From positions 186,001 to 250,000 of the forward strand of contig NHNW01000048.1 in assembly GCA_002786025.1 (NCBI GenBank): 64,000 nucleotides of DNA, given 5' to 3'. Every line of letters begins with the position of its first letter. Position 1 is the stretch's first letter. The notes below the pieces were generated by a model. It ran no database searches. It was not told the origin of the DNA and saw only the letters and a program-made list of their open reading frames with translations. The DNA comes from Zasmidium citrigriseum (lineage: Eukaryota; Ascomycota; Dothideomycetes; Mycosphaerellales; Mycosphaerellaceae). A program made the position numbers and the translations under genes. Below are positions 20,982 to 31,680 of this stretch, one piece after another.

Positions 20982-21644
20982 TCAAGCGTCAAGTAGAGCC
21001 CAATCTGGAGCATTCCGAACAGCCTTCATGACATCCGCTCCTACTTTCACCTCAATCCACATGGCGCTACCGCCGACTCGATCCAGCTCGAATCCCTGGA
21101 CATACTTCCTGAGCGAAAAGTCCTCGATCTTGATCGTACTATCGCCCATCTTCAGTCCAGAGTCGTTGTGGAAACCCATATCACGCTCTGGTGCTCCCCA
21201 CTCTTGAATCGGCGGCTGGGATACGAGCATCCGGCGCCAGGAGGCCTCGGGTCTGTCGAACTTCTCTGAGTCACGCAGAGGCACCCTCTTGCAGAAACGC
21301 CCGCTGTGTCGGAAGTAGAAGGGGTTTGCGAAGACGGTGTAGCGGTGCTTGTCGGTGTCGCTCTGCGCCCATCGCTTAGTATGCTGGCCTCCACAGATCT
21401 TGACGGGTGCGATGGGCACTGGCTTGAAGAAGAGGGCTTGCTGGAGCTTGGGCGACTCGAGGATCGTGTTGTTCCATGTTGTGCTCACCAGAGGTGCGCA
21501 AAGGAGAAGCTGAGCGATAGGCAGCTGGAGGAGGATGAGCTCGAGGATTTCGGTGATCGCGAGGGCTTTGTGGCATGATTCGAAGCTCTTCGGTTCTGGA
21601 GGTGCCGGAGAAGTCGGAGAGACGATGCGCAGTGCTTTCGGCAT
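20982..21644 (-). CDS. F-box-like protein, copy 1 of 3
   Basis: A 220-residue single-exon protein. Residues about 25-65 form an F-box-like helix set (ALAITEILELILLQLPIAQLLLCAPLVSTTWNNTI) followed by ESPKLQQALFFKP, the block shared with the other two local copies. RPEASWRRMLVSQPP is the second shared block. Start at MPKALRIV (21644); the longer reading frame upstream looks non-coding. F-box proteins bridge substrates to SCF ubiquitin ligases; the substrate is unknown. Confidence 0.8.
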   Translation of the reverse strand: MPKALRIVSPTSPAPPEPKSFESCHKALAITEILELILLQLPIAQLLLCAPLVSTTWNNTILESPKLQQALFFKPVPIAPVKICGGQHTKRWAQSDTDKHRYTVFANPFYFRHSGRFCKRVPLRDSEKFDRPEASWRRMLVSQPPIQEWGAPERDMGFHNDSGLKMGDSTIKIEDFSLRKYVQGFELDRVGGSAMWIEVKVGADVMKAVRNAPDWALLDA

Positions 21645-23152
21645 GGTGGAGCCGAGGTCGGTGATGATGTTGATGGTAAGAAGTGAAGAAATGAGTGTTG
21701 CGTCTTCCAAATTGTGCGACAAAGAGAGGAGAAGTAGCTGACTGCGACGTGGAAGGTGCGAGCTCTGGGTGGAAGCGAGGTGTGGTGAGTGAAGCGACGT
21801 GGTGAGGATGAAAGACGAATGCGACGTACTCACGTGCGCGGAGATGACACTGGCAACAGGCAAGCCCTTTTTCCCCATGCGACGGGACTAATATGACTTC
21901 CTCCGAAACACTCTCCAGAGACGACGACAGTATGCATCGACAAGCAAACCTTTCGACACAGACAGCACGCAGCGTCAGCAGTGCCCAGCCGCGACAAGTC
22001 CGACGGGACTTCCCGGAGTCCAATTGACCTTTATAAGGTTCGTGGAAGCCAGCCAACCACCAAAAAGCAGCAAACAGGTGGTTGTCCTCGCTTGGTGATG
22101 TGGTCTAGCGGTCCATCACCTAGTGACAGCAACTTAACGGTTCCTGACTTCGCCTCGGGAGCACCAAGTTTCTCTTCACCCACGCAAAGGAAAGCAAGGT
22201 GGTCCAGCCAGCTGTAGAAGCTATTAGTATAGGACCCGCCCGTGCGTTGAGGTTTCTCTTTTTGCCCGTCCTGTGTTCGAATCCTGGTAGGTGTGTCTTA
22301 TTTTTCTGCTCCGCTGTGGACGTTGATCGATTTCAGGTTTTGGTATTCGTGTTTTTGTTGCGCCTAAGGACTTTGACTCGAACCGGCGACTCTTTGCAAT
22401 TTCCTTCGACAACATCATGATTCCAGAGAATGGCTGTGAAATAAATGCTGACGAGCGGACAGATCATGCTCCGCGCTTCGTGCCTCCATGCCTCCAATCT
22501 CAAACCGTCTCAGCACTCCGCGGGCTTGAGTTAAAAGCAGAATTGTTAGTTGACGGCTCCGAGAGCTGCATTACGAACGTAGTTGTAGCAGCGAGGTCAC
22601 ATTGCCAACAGCCATTCCCAAAGAGCTTCGAGTTTCTTGGAATTCCCGCCTCTGCAGTCATTGTCCTCGAGGAAATCGACGCCACGGAGAAGTAGCATGG
22701 AGCACCCTCCCGAGCAAGCTGAATTACATGCGATCCGTCGATACCTTCCCCAACTTCTCATCCCGCACGACAGCCCAAGAGCCAGGCAGCGGAGCTTGCC
22801 TCACGATGGAGGGTATGGGACTGGTCAGGACCTAACCTCGTGATCTGAAGATGCATTCAGAGCTACATTCGAAGATCTCGCCGGTTGGATCATCTTTCGA
22901 GACATTCAAGCATTAGTGCACAGCGAACATAAGAGGAGTCATGCAAAGCGTGAGTTCGACATGTTCAGCATCAGCATACATGGAATAGAGAGACTGACGG
23001 GGTTTCCAAAGAACAGATCAATTCATCGTAATCATCGCCAATGCCGCGATGGTCGCCGCCCGGTTCCTGTTTTCGATCGCGTATGAGTGGTTGGTGGGAC
23101 CCGTGCCGGTGTATCGCTCTGGCTGATGCAACCAGCCTCAACTACAAGCACC
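21645..23152. other. Intergenic region between F-box copies 1 and 2
   Basis: No supported gene. A tRNA-like A-box (TGGTCTAGCGG near 22,102) and a B-box-like GTTCGAATCC near 22,272 are present but do not fold into a tRNA that I can complete. Confidence 0.45.
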
Positions 23153-23835
23153 TCACCGCTCCCACTGATCCCACAGAATGAAGTTCTCCGCCCCCTTCTT
23201 GTCTGCTGATCGGTCCCATGGGAACGCAATGCAAAACTCCCAGACTGACTCAACCTGTTCCACTAGCACACCTGGGCCATGCCAATTCTCCACCTTTGTC
23301 GAGAACCACTCATACTCGAAAATTACAGGAAGGTCGTTGGTCGGAGGCTGGCAGATCAGCATCTTGCGCCAAGAAGCCTCTGGGCGTTTCATGGCGTTCC
23401 ACCACTCGAGATTGTCGAAAGGGTAGGCTTTGCTGAGCATGGTATACACCCTGAGCCATATTAGAGACTCCCACAACACGAGTTCTGGAGCAATGCTTAC
23501 GGATTTGCGACCACCTTGTACTCCTCGTCCTCGTCATCAATGACTTGCACCCATGTCTCGAGATCCCACGCATCCTTTGGGAGGCTCTCGAAGACTGCGG
23601 ACTGGTCGGACACTGGCTCATAGAACAGTGCTTGCTGAAGCAGCTTTGAGCCCTTGATCGTGTCCTGGAAAGCTTTCGACACACGCATAGCGCACAGGAG
23701 GTCGAGAATCGGCAGCTTCTGGAAGATCGCTTCGGCGAGTTCGGTGATACCGAAAACACGGGTCGCTGCTGACTCTTTCGGTTCGGACGTGCTGTCGGCC
23801 ATCTTCGCGGCGGTCGTATCAGCTGTCGAACTCAT
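23153..23835 (-). CDS. F-box-like protein, copy 2 of 3
   Basis: Two exons (23501-23835, 23153-23450) joined by a 50-nt intron (GTAAGC...CAG); 210 residues. It has the same layout as its neighbours: an F-box helix set (GITELAEAIFQKLPILDLLCAMRVSKAFQDTI), KGSKLLQQALFYEP, then after the intron RPEASWRKMLICQPP. The intron falls after a conserved Asn-Pro that is also the exon end in copy 3. An acidic run (DDEDEEY) precedes the junction. Probably an SCF-type adaptor; substrate unknown. Confidence 0.8.
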
Positions 23836-24936
23836 TGTTGGCGTATGTCTGTTGCTGTCGCTGGTGTTGGAAACGTCGAGATAGACGAAAAACTGAAAAT
23901 GCAGCGCGGGAAAGAGTGAACGAGAAAATCGCAGGGAAGGCGCGGACTTGCTATTCAAGCGCCGCTGCTGAAACGCCTTGAAGAGGAAGTCACATCTGTC
24001 AGATTGGAAAGCCTAGCGCCGCAAGAACTTCGGCAAAGCTGGAGGTGGTGGATGGAAACATTTATAAGTCTGGAAAAGCTGGCCAGGATGTAATAAGGAC
24101 GAAAAGGCGGGGTCGCCGGATTTCGGGCGTGTTGGTCTATCCCAACAGTCTGACTTCCACATGGAGAGACACCCTAAGGAGCCCGTGCTGGGATAAGATC
24201 CCCTAAGCTTCCCGGTCAACTTCCGAGTTGTGCAATTTCTCTTTCCCTGAAGATCGTTGCTTTCGAGCATCGCTTTCGAGCGAAGATCTTCGGGGTTTAT
24301 GTTTTGTCTTAGGTTCGAATCTCGGTAGGTGTGACTTCCTTTTTGTCAGCTGCCAGAAACCGTTTTGAATCGGACTCGCATCCTCGGCCTTAATTTTTTG
24401 CGTCCTTCGAATTAGATGCTAATGGCCTTCTTTCTTCCTGTCTATCAATATCTGCTGCCAAAGCCATTTGCGGCGTCGGGAAAATAGGGCAGCGCATTCG
24501 AGTCTGCGCATGTGAAAGCTGCAGGGAAGGAGCGCGCTAAGGGAGCACGGACCACCAACCAAACGGAGCGAAAAGGAAGTTGCTGCTGAGAAATGGGAAG
24601 TACTGCCCGAAGAAATAGAGATTCGATACATAATGCACTTTTCAATTTGAGGTCAGACGACTTGACTTTCTCCGTCCAGCCGAGCGTCTCCAAGGCACTG
24701 TGCTCGACTACATATCATTTTCTGCTGTCATCTTTTCGAGAGACGGTCAACAAAGTCTTGCAAGTGTTCCATTAAGAGTTCCTTTATGCTTCAATTATCA
24801 GCATTCCAGTCCAGACAAGCCGACCACAAGACTCGATGCCAACGCTACTCGTTCACGACCATTTACATCGTCCACACTGCCAAAGTACAACACAAGAATT
24901 TCCCTTCCCAGAGCCCTTGCACAAACCCCTGAGACC
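23836..24936. other. Intergenic region between F-box copies 2 and 3
   Basis: No supported gene. A second B-box-like GGTTCGAATC lies near 24,311, followed by TCGGTAGGTGTG, similar to the sequence near 22,272. Confidence 0.45.
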
Positions 24937-25524
24937 TCAAGCAATCTCCAAAACAACATCTTCAGCAGCCTCGACAATACCCCAATTCTCATGTCGGATC
25001 TCTTTCAGAGCCCCAGACTGTCCGCCGCTCAAATCTCCCAACAAGACCCCATTCGGATTTCTCAACTTCTTAGATTTCTTCTGTCCACCCACTTTCTCCA
25101 GCGCAATCGTGCTTGCCGGCGGCTGACAGACCAGCATTCTCCTCCATGAGGCTTCTGGGCGGTTGAAGATCTCCGGCAGACCTTGCTTGGGAATCTTAAA
25201 GTATAGTCTGTTTCATTAGCTGAGTCCAGCATACTCTGTTGGAGATCTCTCGCTGTGTACTCACGGGTTCTTCAGTACGTCGAAGCTCCTCGAGTCTCGG
25301 CTATCAACGGCCCATCTGACAGTTCCCTTCTGACGCCTGATCGGCTCAGTTCTGAGCGGTCTTATGAAGAGCGCTTGCTGGAGTCTGATGGAGCCCCGTA
25401 TGGTATCGCGCCATTGCTTGGATACGCGCTGGGCGAGGAGGACGTCTTGGACGGGGAGTTTGAGGAGGATGGCTTCGGCGAGTTCGACGGTGGCGAAGAC
25501 ACGGGATGCTGCTGGCGGCGCCAT
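24937..25524 (-). CDS. F-box-like protein, copy 3 of 3
   Basis: Two exons (25265-25524, 24937-25207) with a 57-nt intron (GTGAGT...CAG); 176 residues. The F-box helices read ATVELAEAILLKLPVQDVLLAQRVSKQWRDTI, then GSIRLQQALFIRP; after the intron RPEASWRRMLVCQPP. It is the shortest copy. The intron sits after Asn-Pro exactly as in copy 2, showing both derive from an intron-bearing ancestor; copy 1 reads through the same Asn-Pro (FANPFYF) without an intron. Confidence 0.78.
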
Positions 25525-25927
25525 CTCGAATTTACGATGGGTATCTGTGGCAGTGAGCGAGGAGATGAGAGGTTGTAGAATGAATGAGAGCAGCGGGGAG
25601 CATGCAAACGGGAGCTCATGTGTCATATGAAGGAAGGCACGCTAAAAGTGCAGGGATCATTTCACTTGACCTCAGCATTCACTTCACTTTAGCCTTCACT
25701 CTAGCCTTCACTCTAGCCTTCACTCCAGCCTTCACTCCAGCCTTCACTTGAGCCCTCACTTCACTTTAAAATTGACCTCACTTCAGCATTTACTACATAT
25801 GCGTCATCTGAAGCTTGCATGTGAGCGGTGTCCACATCCAGCCTCCGCCCAAACAAACCTCAAAAACATTTCTCCATCCGCTCTTCTCAACAAGCTCATC
25901 TCCATCAACGACCGCCACACTACAACC
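25525..25927. other. Intergenic region containing a minisatellite
   Basis: Between divergent genes. Apart from the 12-bp repeat no feature is seen. Confidence 0.5.
25690..25762. repeat. 12-bp minisatellite, about 6 units
   Basis: Tandem units of AGCCTTCACTCY, degenerating at both ends into TTCACTT and TGACCTCACTTC variants. Confidence 0.9.
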
Positions 25928-26344
25928 ATGAAATCCCACATCCCAACCCCGACAACCCCCCTCCCAACCTCCCTCCTCATCAACATAGCAAACCACGCCG
26001 GCCTCGACGAAATCTCCAACTCGCCCGGCTCCGTCCGCCACCACATCTACCATCAAGGCTACCGACACAAAGGAGAAGGCATCCTCCGTTTTCCAATGCT
26101 ATTCGCCGTCTATCAATCAGGACGATATGGCCCACAGAATGGGTTTCGATTGGTGTTGGTGCATCGGGGGTATCAAGTGAAAGGAAAGGTAGATGGTAAT
26201 GGGGAAGTGCAGAGGCAAGGCGAGGAAGAAGATGAGATTGATTATGTGGAGAAGAAGATTGAGCAGGGACATGTAGAGGTGGTTGTGCTCGGGGATGAGC
26301 CGGCGAGGATTGAGGATCCGGAGGAGGATGGGGCGGAGAATTGA
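25928..26344 (+). CDS. Hypothetical protein, acidic C terminus
   Basis: A 138-residue protein if started at the ATG in accATGa at 25928; an upstream in-frame frame reaches 25748 but crosses non-coding-looking sequence. Codon use has the C-ending third-position bias of nearby real genes in the first half. It contains a region with many His/Tyr/Arg (RHHIYHQGYRHKGEG), a strand-like FRLVLVHRGYQVKG, and an acidic tail. No domain is recognised. Reality of the gene is moderately supported only. Confidence 0.45.
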   Translation: MKSHIPTPTTPLPTSLLINIANHAGLDEISNSPGSVRHHIYHQGYRHKGEGILRFPMLFAVYQSGRYGPQNGFRLVLVHRGYQVKGKVDGNGEVQRQGEEEDEIDYVEKKIEQGHVEVVVLGDEPARIEDPEEDGAEN

Positions 26345-26556
26345 TCGTACATAACTTTTCTCATTTCCAATCGTAGCAGCCTGGACGGCCAGCTCATGTA
26401 TGTCCTCGCGGACAAGAACGTCACCAGGGGTATCTAGCGTCTATTCTAGATGGAACGCTCTTCCAAAGAACTCGCATATCAACGTATCCAGAAAGCGGGA
26501 CCCAAGTCATGACGCTCGTGTTGAAATCGTAAAGCAAAAGGCGGCCAAGAATCCGC

Positions 26557-27990
26557 TTAGTTGTCAACGCCGATGTGCACATTCTTCTCGCCGGGAGGGA
26601 TGATCTCGGCCTCCTTCTTTCCCTTCAGAGACGGCAGCTCCTTGACGGCGTCGGCGATGATGCCGAGGGCAGTCTTGATCTGGTCTTCGCTAATGACAAG
26701 CGGTGGTGCGAGACGGATGATGTTTTGGTGAGTGGGCTTGGCTAGCAGGCCCTTCTCCTTCATGAGCATGCACAGATCCCATGCACTGTGGCCGTTCGTC
26801 TTCGATTCGTCTATCACGATGGCGTTCAGCAGGCCCTTGCCGCGGATGAGGGTGATCATGGAATCCTTGGCCTGTATTTCGCGCAGGCCTTGGCGGAAGA
26901 CCTCGCCTAGTCGCTCAGCGCGTTGGGTGAGTTGCTCCTCTTCGACGATTTCGAGGGCTTTGATGGCGACGGCAGAGCCGAGTGGGTTGCCGCCGTATGT
27001 GCTGCCGTGGGTGCCAGGCTCGACCGTGAGCATGATCTCCTTCGAAGCCAGAACGCAAGACACTGGGTACATTCCACCGCTGATCGCCTTGCCGAGTAGA
27101 ACCATATCTGGCTTGATGCCGCTCCACTCGTGGCACAGCATACGACCAGTGCGTGCAATACCGGTCTGAATCTCGTCGCAAATCAAGAGGACGTTGTGCT
27201 TCGTGCAGAGCTCGCGGACCTTCTGTAGATAGCTCTCGTCTGGAACCACGATACCAGCCTCGCCCTGAATAGGCTCCACCAAGAACGCCGCAGTCTCCTT
27301 GCCATGCTTCTCGAACAGCTCCTCAACAGCCTGTGCGTCGCCAAATGGAATTGGCTTGCCGGTGGTGGGATTGCTCGAGCCGACGTTTGGCAGATATGGG
27401 CCGTAGTTATCTCTGCTCTCCGGGTCGGTAGACATGGTGATCGCGGCGAATGTCCTGCCGTGGAAGTTCTCTTGCACGCTGAAGACCCAGGCCTTGTCCT
27501 TTGGGATGCCCTTGACCTTGTATCCCCACTTCCTCGCAACCTTGACTGCAGTCTCCACTGCCTCGGCACCGGTGTTCATTGGCAGCACCATGTCGAAACC
27601 CATCATCTTGGTGATCTTCTCGGCGAACTTGGGAAAGACATCGTTGTAGAATGCGCGACTGGAGAGGGTGAGTCTGCTGGCCTGCTCTACAAGTGCCTGG
27701 ATGAGCTTGGGGTGGCAGTGGCCTTGGTTGACGGCGGAGTATGCGGAGAGGAAGTCGAGGTAGTGCTTGCCCTCTGGATCCCAGACTGAGCAACCCTCTG
27801 CCTTGGCGAAGACTATGGGGAGCGGGTGGTAGTTGTGTGCGGCGTGGGCGGCTTCAGCGGACATGGCCTGCTGCGACGAGGCGGCATGGTAGGTGGACGT
27901 CTCGCCGGCGGGAGTGAAGGAGGCAGCTTTGGCGTTGAGGGTGCCGTTTGCGTGGCCGTTGGTCTGCTGGTCGATGGCCATGGGTGCCAT
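26557..27990 (-). CDS. Ornithine aminotransferase (ornithine-oxo-acid transaminase)
   Basis: A 477-residue single-exon class-III PLP aminotransferase. Seen: the ornithine-aminotransferase entry YHPLPIVFAKAEG, SAYSAVNQGHCHPKL, the phosphate-binding NTGAEAVETAVK, the Asp that pairs with the PLP pyridine nitrogen (ICDEIQTG) and the Schiff-base lysine in LLGKAISGG at about residue 301. It converts ornithine and 2-oxoglutarate to glutamate semialdehyde and glutamate in arginine catabolism. Start at MAPMAID (27990). Fungal cytosolic forms resemble yeast Car2. It is divergent from a Zn2Cys6 factor. Confidence 0.93.
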   Translation of the reverse strand: MAPMAIDQQTNGHANGTLNAKAASFTPAGETSTYHAASSQQAMSAEAAHAAHNYHPLPIVFAKAEGCSVWDPEGKHYLDFLSAYSAVNQGHCHPKLIQALVEQASRLTLSSRAFYNDVFPKFAEKITKMMGFDMVLPMNTGAEAVETAVKVARKWGYKVKGIPKDKAWVFSVQENFHGRTFAAITMSTDPESRDNYGPYLPNVGSSNPTTGKPIPFGDAQAVEELFEKHGKETAAFLVEPIQGEAGIVVPDESYLQKVRELCTKHNVLLICDEIQTGIARTGRMLCHEWSGIKPDMVLLGKAISGGMYPVSCVLASKEIMLTVEPGTHGSTYGGNPLGSAVAIKALEIVEEEQLTQRAERLGEVFRQGLREIQAKDSMITLIRGKGLLNAIVIDESKTNGHSAWDLCMLMKEKGLLAKPTHQNIIRLAPPLVISEDQIKTALGIIADAVKELPSLKGKKEAEIIPPGEKNVHIGVDN

Positions 27991-28496
27991 GGTGGATATC
28001 GTGTCGTGGTAGGTTGCTGGTCGTAGGTCGTATGTTCCAGTGGTCGTTGTAGGTGAGTATGCAGAGCGAGAGTAGAAATCGGGGTTTGGAGGAATAAAGA
28101 GAAAGAAAGTGTGAGAGAAGCCGGTACTTAGACTTTTTGCATTCCAGGGATGACTGGCCTCAGCAAACTCGTCTTGTGCAGCGTTGGGCGTGTTTGTCGT
28201 CGTTCGCCCCACTGCCGTATCCCTATGCGCAGGTCGTGTCGGAAGATGAGGCTCAATCGTGTAGACCTGTCTTTAGCGGTCGAATTCACGACCCCTCGCT
28301 ATCATGTGCCCATTCCCGACCAGCGGGTAACGACGGCCGTAATCAATATTACCTAATGAAATGCTGCCGCGTGACTGGCCGCTCGGCTCAACAAAGGCTG
28401 GCACGGCAAAGCCCTCAGCGCCCGCCGCCGTGTCGTTGACGCCGCCAAGAAGACCAGGGTAACACATTCACTTACCTCGATCTAAGACATGTGAAG
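27991..28496. promoter_or_regulatory. Divergent promoter region, ornithine aminotransferase / Zn2Cys6 factor
   Basis: 506 bp between the two start codons. It holds the promoters of both genes; no specific operator is identified. Confidence 0.5.
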
Positions 28497-29932
28497 ATGC
28501 CCCTTCAACAGGACGCCAGCCGCAAGCGCAAGGCACACACCAAGTCACGGCGCGGCTGCGGGAACTGCAAACTGCGCAGAGTCAAGGTGGCAATCATGTT
28601 TTCCTCTCACCAGTAAGCAGGTGCTGATGGTGTGATCTAGTGTGACGAAACCAAACCAACATGCCAGAAATGTAAAGAACCGCTGAATAGAGATGTGATC
28701 GAGACTAATGCATATTCCAAGGCACTCAATTCGGCGTAGCATGCGACTACGACTCCAAAGCCTCCGACCTGCAGTTCTCGGGCGTTGGCTCTTTCCAAGT
28801 TGAGATTCCCAAGCCTCCGACTCCTCCGGACACGCCCAAAGACAATGAAGACATCGAAAAAGTCATCGATGGGATGATGAACGCGCCGCTGTATCTCCAC
28901 GTGGACGATGGAGTACAAGGACCTAGCGTCTGCTACATCGACAAACCGCATCTTGATCTCCTTCGAAAGTTCTACAATCGCACCGTTTTATCGATAGGCA
29001 CAGCAGGGACCAAGCACATTTACCGTGGGGTCATGACCAGGATGGCAGCGGGTAACTCGTTTGTCCTGCACGCTATTCTCAGATTCACGCTCATACACGA
29101 TCGCTATTTGTACGACCCACTCGGAACCAAGCCTTCGACTGCCGAGGCCTTTCATGGGTACCATGCCGCAGCACTTTTTGGTCAGAAGCTTTTCGGTCCA
29201 GTGGCGGAGGAAGAGAGAGATGCGATCTGGGGTGTGGCTGCCATCCTTGGCGCCAGCGCTTTCGCCAGTATCGAGGCCTCGAAAGCCGAGGAGGCCTGGC
29301 CGCTAAAAGAGCCAGAACTGGCAGACCTCGACTGGCTAAAGATGAGCGACGGGAAGAAGGCGGCATGGGAAATCGCCGACCCTCTCCGCGAGGGCAGTGT
29401 CTTCAAAGAAGCCATCGAATTCGAGAACGCCAGAAAAGACGAAATACTACACCGCCCTACAGATCCCGAGCTTGACAACATGTTCCCATGGATCACAGAC
29501 CACTTCAAACTGGGCGTTGCTCGGTCACCCGACGACCCCAAAGACCCTTATTACGAAGCCGCATCTATCGTGGAACGACTGGTCCCAATCGAGTGTAATC
29601 ACAACACCATTATGTGGTTCCTGTCTTTCATCGGCCATATGGACCCTGAGTATCGCCGCTTACTAGAAGCCAAAGACCCACCGGCCATGTTACTCCTTTC
29701 CTGGTGGTACGCCAAGCTCATCAACTACGACCAGTGGTGGATGAGGCGACGAGTGCTCTTCGAGTGTCAAGCCATCTGCATCTATCTCGACAGAGAACTG
29801 CCTCCTGACGACTCCATGCGCAAGCTGCTTGAATTTCCCAAGAGCAGATGCGGACTTGATCGAGAGCTGGGCCGGAAAGATTATCCTGCTCACAAGCGTG
29901 AGCAAGCTTTCCCATGGCCACGGACCTTCTAA
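28497..29932 (+). CDS. Zn2Cys6 transcription factor, Upc2-like
   Basis: Three exons (28497-28586, 28641-28671, 28722-29932) with introns of 54 and 50 nt; 443 residues. The two introns split the zinc cluster; after splicing it reads C-x2-C-x6-C-x6-C-x2-C-x6-C (CGNCKLRRVKC, CDETKPTC, CQKC, FGVAC), a perfect Zn2Cys6 pattern. This required donor GTAAAG at 28672 and branch ACTAAT. The rest resembles the regulatory domain of sterol-uptake-type (Upc2-like) factors, including LLLSWWYAKL...QWWMRRRVLFECQAICIYL. It probably acts in the nucleus; its targets are unknown. Confidence 0.85.
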
Positions 29933-30509
29933 ACTCACACTATTGTGGTAATACTATCTTGGACAGCACTTCCCCAAAAAGTCGATGTTTTACTACGATG
30001 GCAAGTCCTAATGAAGAGAGTGCGTTTGGACAGGTTTCTGTACGTATGAAATAAACGATCACTCACGTCTATACCATGCTGCACAATCTCTTCATCACCA
30101 TCATCTTCGGCTTCCAACATCCACAAAGCATATCCACACTTTCACCCAAGCTTCATTTCCGGATTTTCTAGCAGTGATGATTCGTCTAAAAAATACAAGA
30201 ATTCGATCATGTTCGCCAGCTAATCTTTGGTAGCGGGCTCACTTGTGTGGACGAATCTTACCTGCTGACCAGGCCGAAAGGTCAGTGGCACTTGTTTCCC
30301 AACACACACACACACGAAAATGTGGGAATTTCATCCCTCCTCGCTGTATATAATCTACGTGAAGCCTTGTCTCCCAGCGCCCACCCAAAACGCTTTTCAC
30401 ATCAAGAAGTATCACGTGTGAACGCACTCACAAATCTCTGTCGAATACAACTACACTACAATTTTACCTGTCTCTATCCCCGCATCTCTCTACAGTCCAA
30501 AGGATCGCA
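29933..30509. promoter_or_regulatory. Upstream region of first low-complexity tandem gene
   Basis: Contains blocks also found upstream of the next paralogue: GCGGGCTCACTTGTGTG near 30,233, a CA-repeat, a TATATAAT near 30,345, and CTCACAAATCTCT near 30,427. Confidence 0.55.
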
Positions 30510-31145
30510 ATGGATCGATCGACGGCCCAGACGGTCACTCTCGCCGAGAGAGAGATGGCCCTGAAAGAACAAGATCCCTCCTCTCACCCCATCACCGCCT
30601 GGCTTGACGGCCGCATCCAGGCCCACAAGGAGAAGCTTTCCTCCTCTCTTCCCATCACCGCCTGGCTCGATGGCCGCATCCAAGCCCACAAGGACAAGCT
30701 CACCGCACGTCCCCTGAGCAGACAAGCACCAGAAGACGCAATCGAGCCTGAAATTTGGCACACCACTCAGCAACACGGCCTCAACATGCTCTGCTCGGCT
30801 TTCGAACCACCAACCCCTTTTAGGGAAACATCCAGAGACCTCAAGCCCCTGGACTGGACCACGACGACGACACCAGCAGATGTTCCTCAAGGGCTCGAGA
30901 AGTACATGTCAAGACTCGTCACCAAGTATGAGGCGGGCCAAGGAAATTGGATGGGCGCTTCGATGATGACGCCAGCAGATGTTCCTCAAGACCTCGAGAC
31001 GGGAATTTCAAAACTCATCACGAAGGATTCGGCGGGCAAGTGCGAGGAGATGACGCTACCAGAGGGAATCGCGGACATGATGGCGATGATGGAGAGCTTT
31101 GCTGACGAATTGGGGGAGATCGAGGGGTTTGAGATTGACCAGTGA
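30510..31145 (+). CDS. Hypothetical protein with internal repeats, tandem copy A
   Basis: A 211-residue single-exon protein. It holds two copies of a 24-residue unit (PITAWLDGRIQAHK, residues about 25-75) and two copies of TPADVPQ-LE-S-L-TK in the C-terminal half. No domain is recognised and no signal peptide or membrane helix is seen. It has a paralogue (31681-32388) that keeps the MD start, the AWMDG segment and one TPPADVTQ unit. Their upstream regions are also similar, so the whole gene with promoter was duplicated. Restricted to related fungi, I suspect. Confidence 0.65.
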   Translation: MDRSTAQTVTLAEREMALKEQDPSSHPITAWLDGRIQAHKEKLSSSLPITAWLDGRIQAHKDKLTARPLSRQAPEDAIEPEIWHTTQQHGLNMLCSAFEPPTPFRETSRDLKPLDWTTTTTPADVPQGLEKYMSRLVTKYEAGQGNWMGASMMTPADVPQDLETGISKLITKDSAGKCEEMTLPEGIADMMAMMESFADELGEIEGFEIDQ

Positions 31146-31680
31146 GTCAGAGTGTACCATTGTTTGGTGTTGGGATCTTTGGAAACAGGACGAATTGGGA
31201 ATTTCTGGAATTTTTGGATTCGATGTTTTAGCGAGGAGTTTTGGTAGGAAAGCGCTTTTGGTATCGTAATTTCATGTATTCAGCAAGTCATCGGCCTCGG
31301 CATGTTCACTTCCTCCAATCTCTGTAGAAACAATGACCTCCACCATCTCGAATGCCCGGATCACGTGCCCCAGCCTCCTGAATTCTCGGTAGCGGACCCA
31401 CTTGTGTGAATGAATTTGTCCGAATTTCTGAACTCTAACACATCTGTGCAATCAGGACACACACGCAGAAACAAAATGGATGATGTCTTTTCTGAGGGCT
31501 CGAAAGCCATAAATACCACGTATAGAACCGTCTCTGACGTAGTACCTTCTGCTCACATTCAAGTCTGATCAAATCACCTGACTGCTGAAGTGAACGCCTT
31601 CACAAATCTCTCTTGATACAAGCATACATCACAATCATCCACTCCTATCCCCATCTCTCGGCCTATCCCAAGAGGCATCA
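31146..31680. promoter_or_regulatory. Upstream region of second tandem gene
   Basis: Repeats the blocks of the first gene's upstream region: GCGGACCCACTTGTGTG near 31,392, an ACACACACGC stretch, CATAAATACC near 31,509, and TTCACAAATCTCT near 31,598. Confidence 0.55.

Noticed and set aside
22095..22290. Functional tRNA gene
   Set aside because: A- and B-boxes are about 170 bp apart and the acceptor and T stems cannot be paired.
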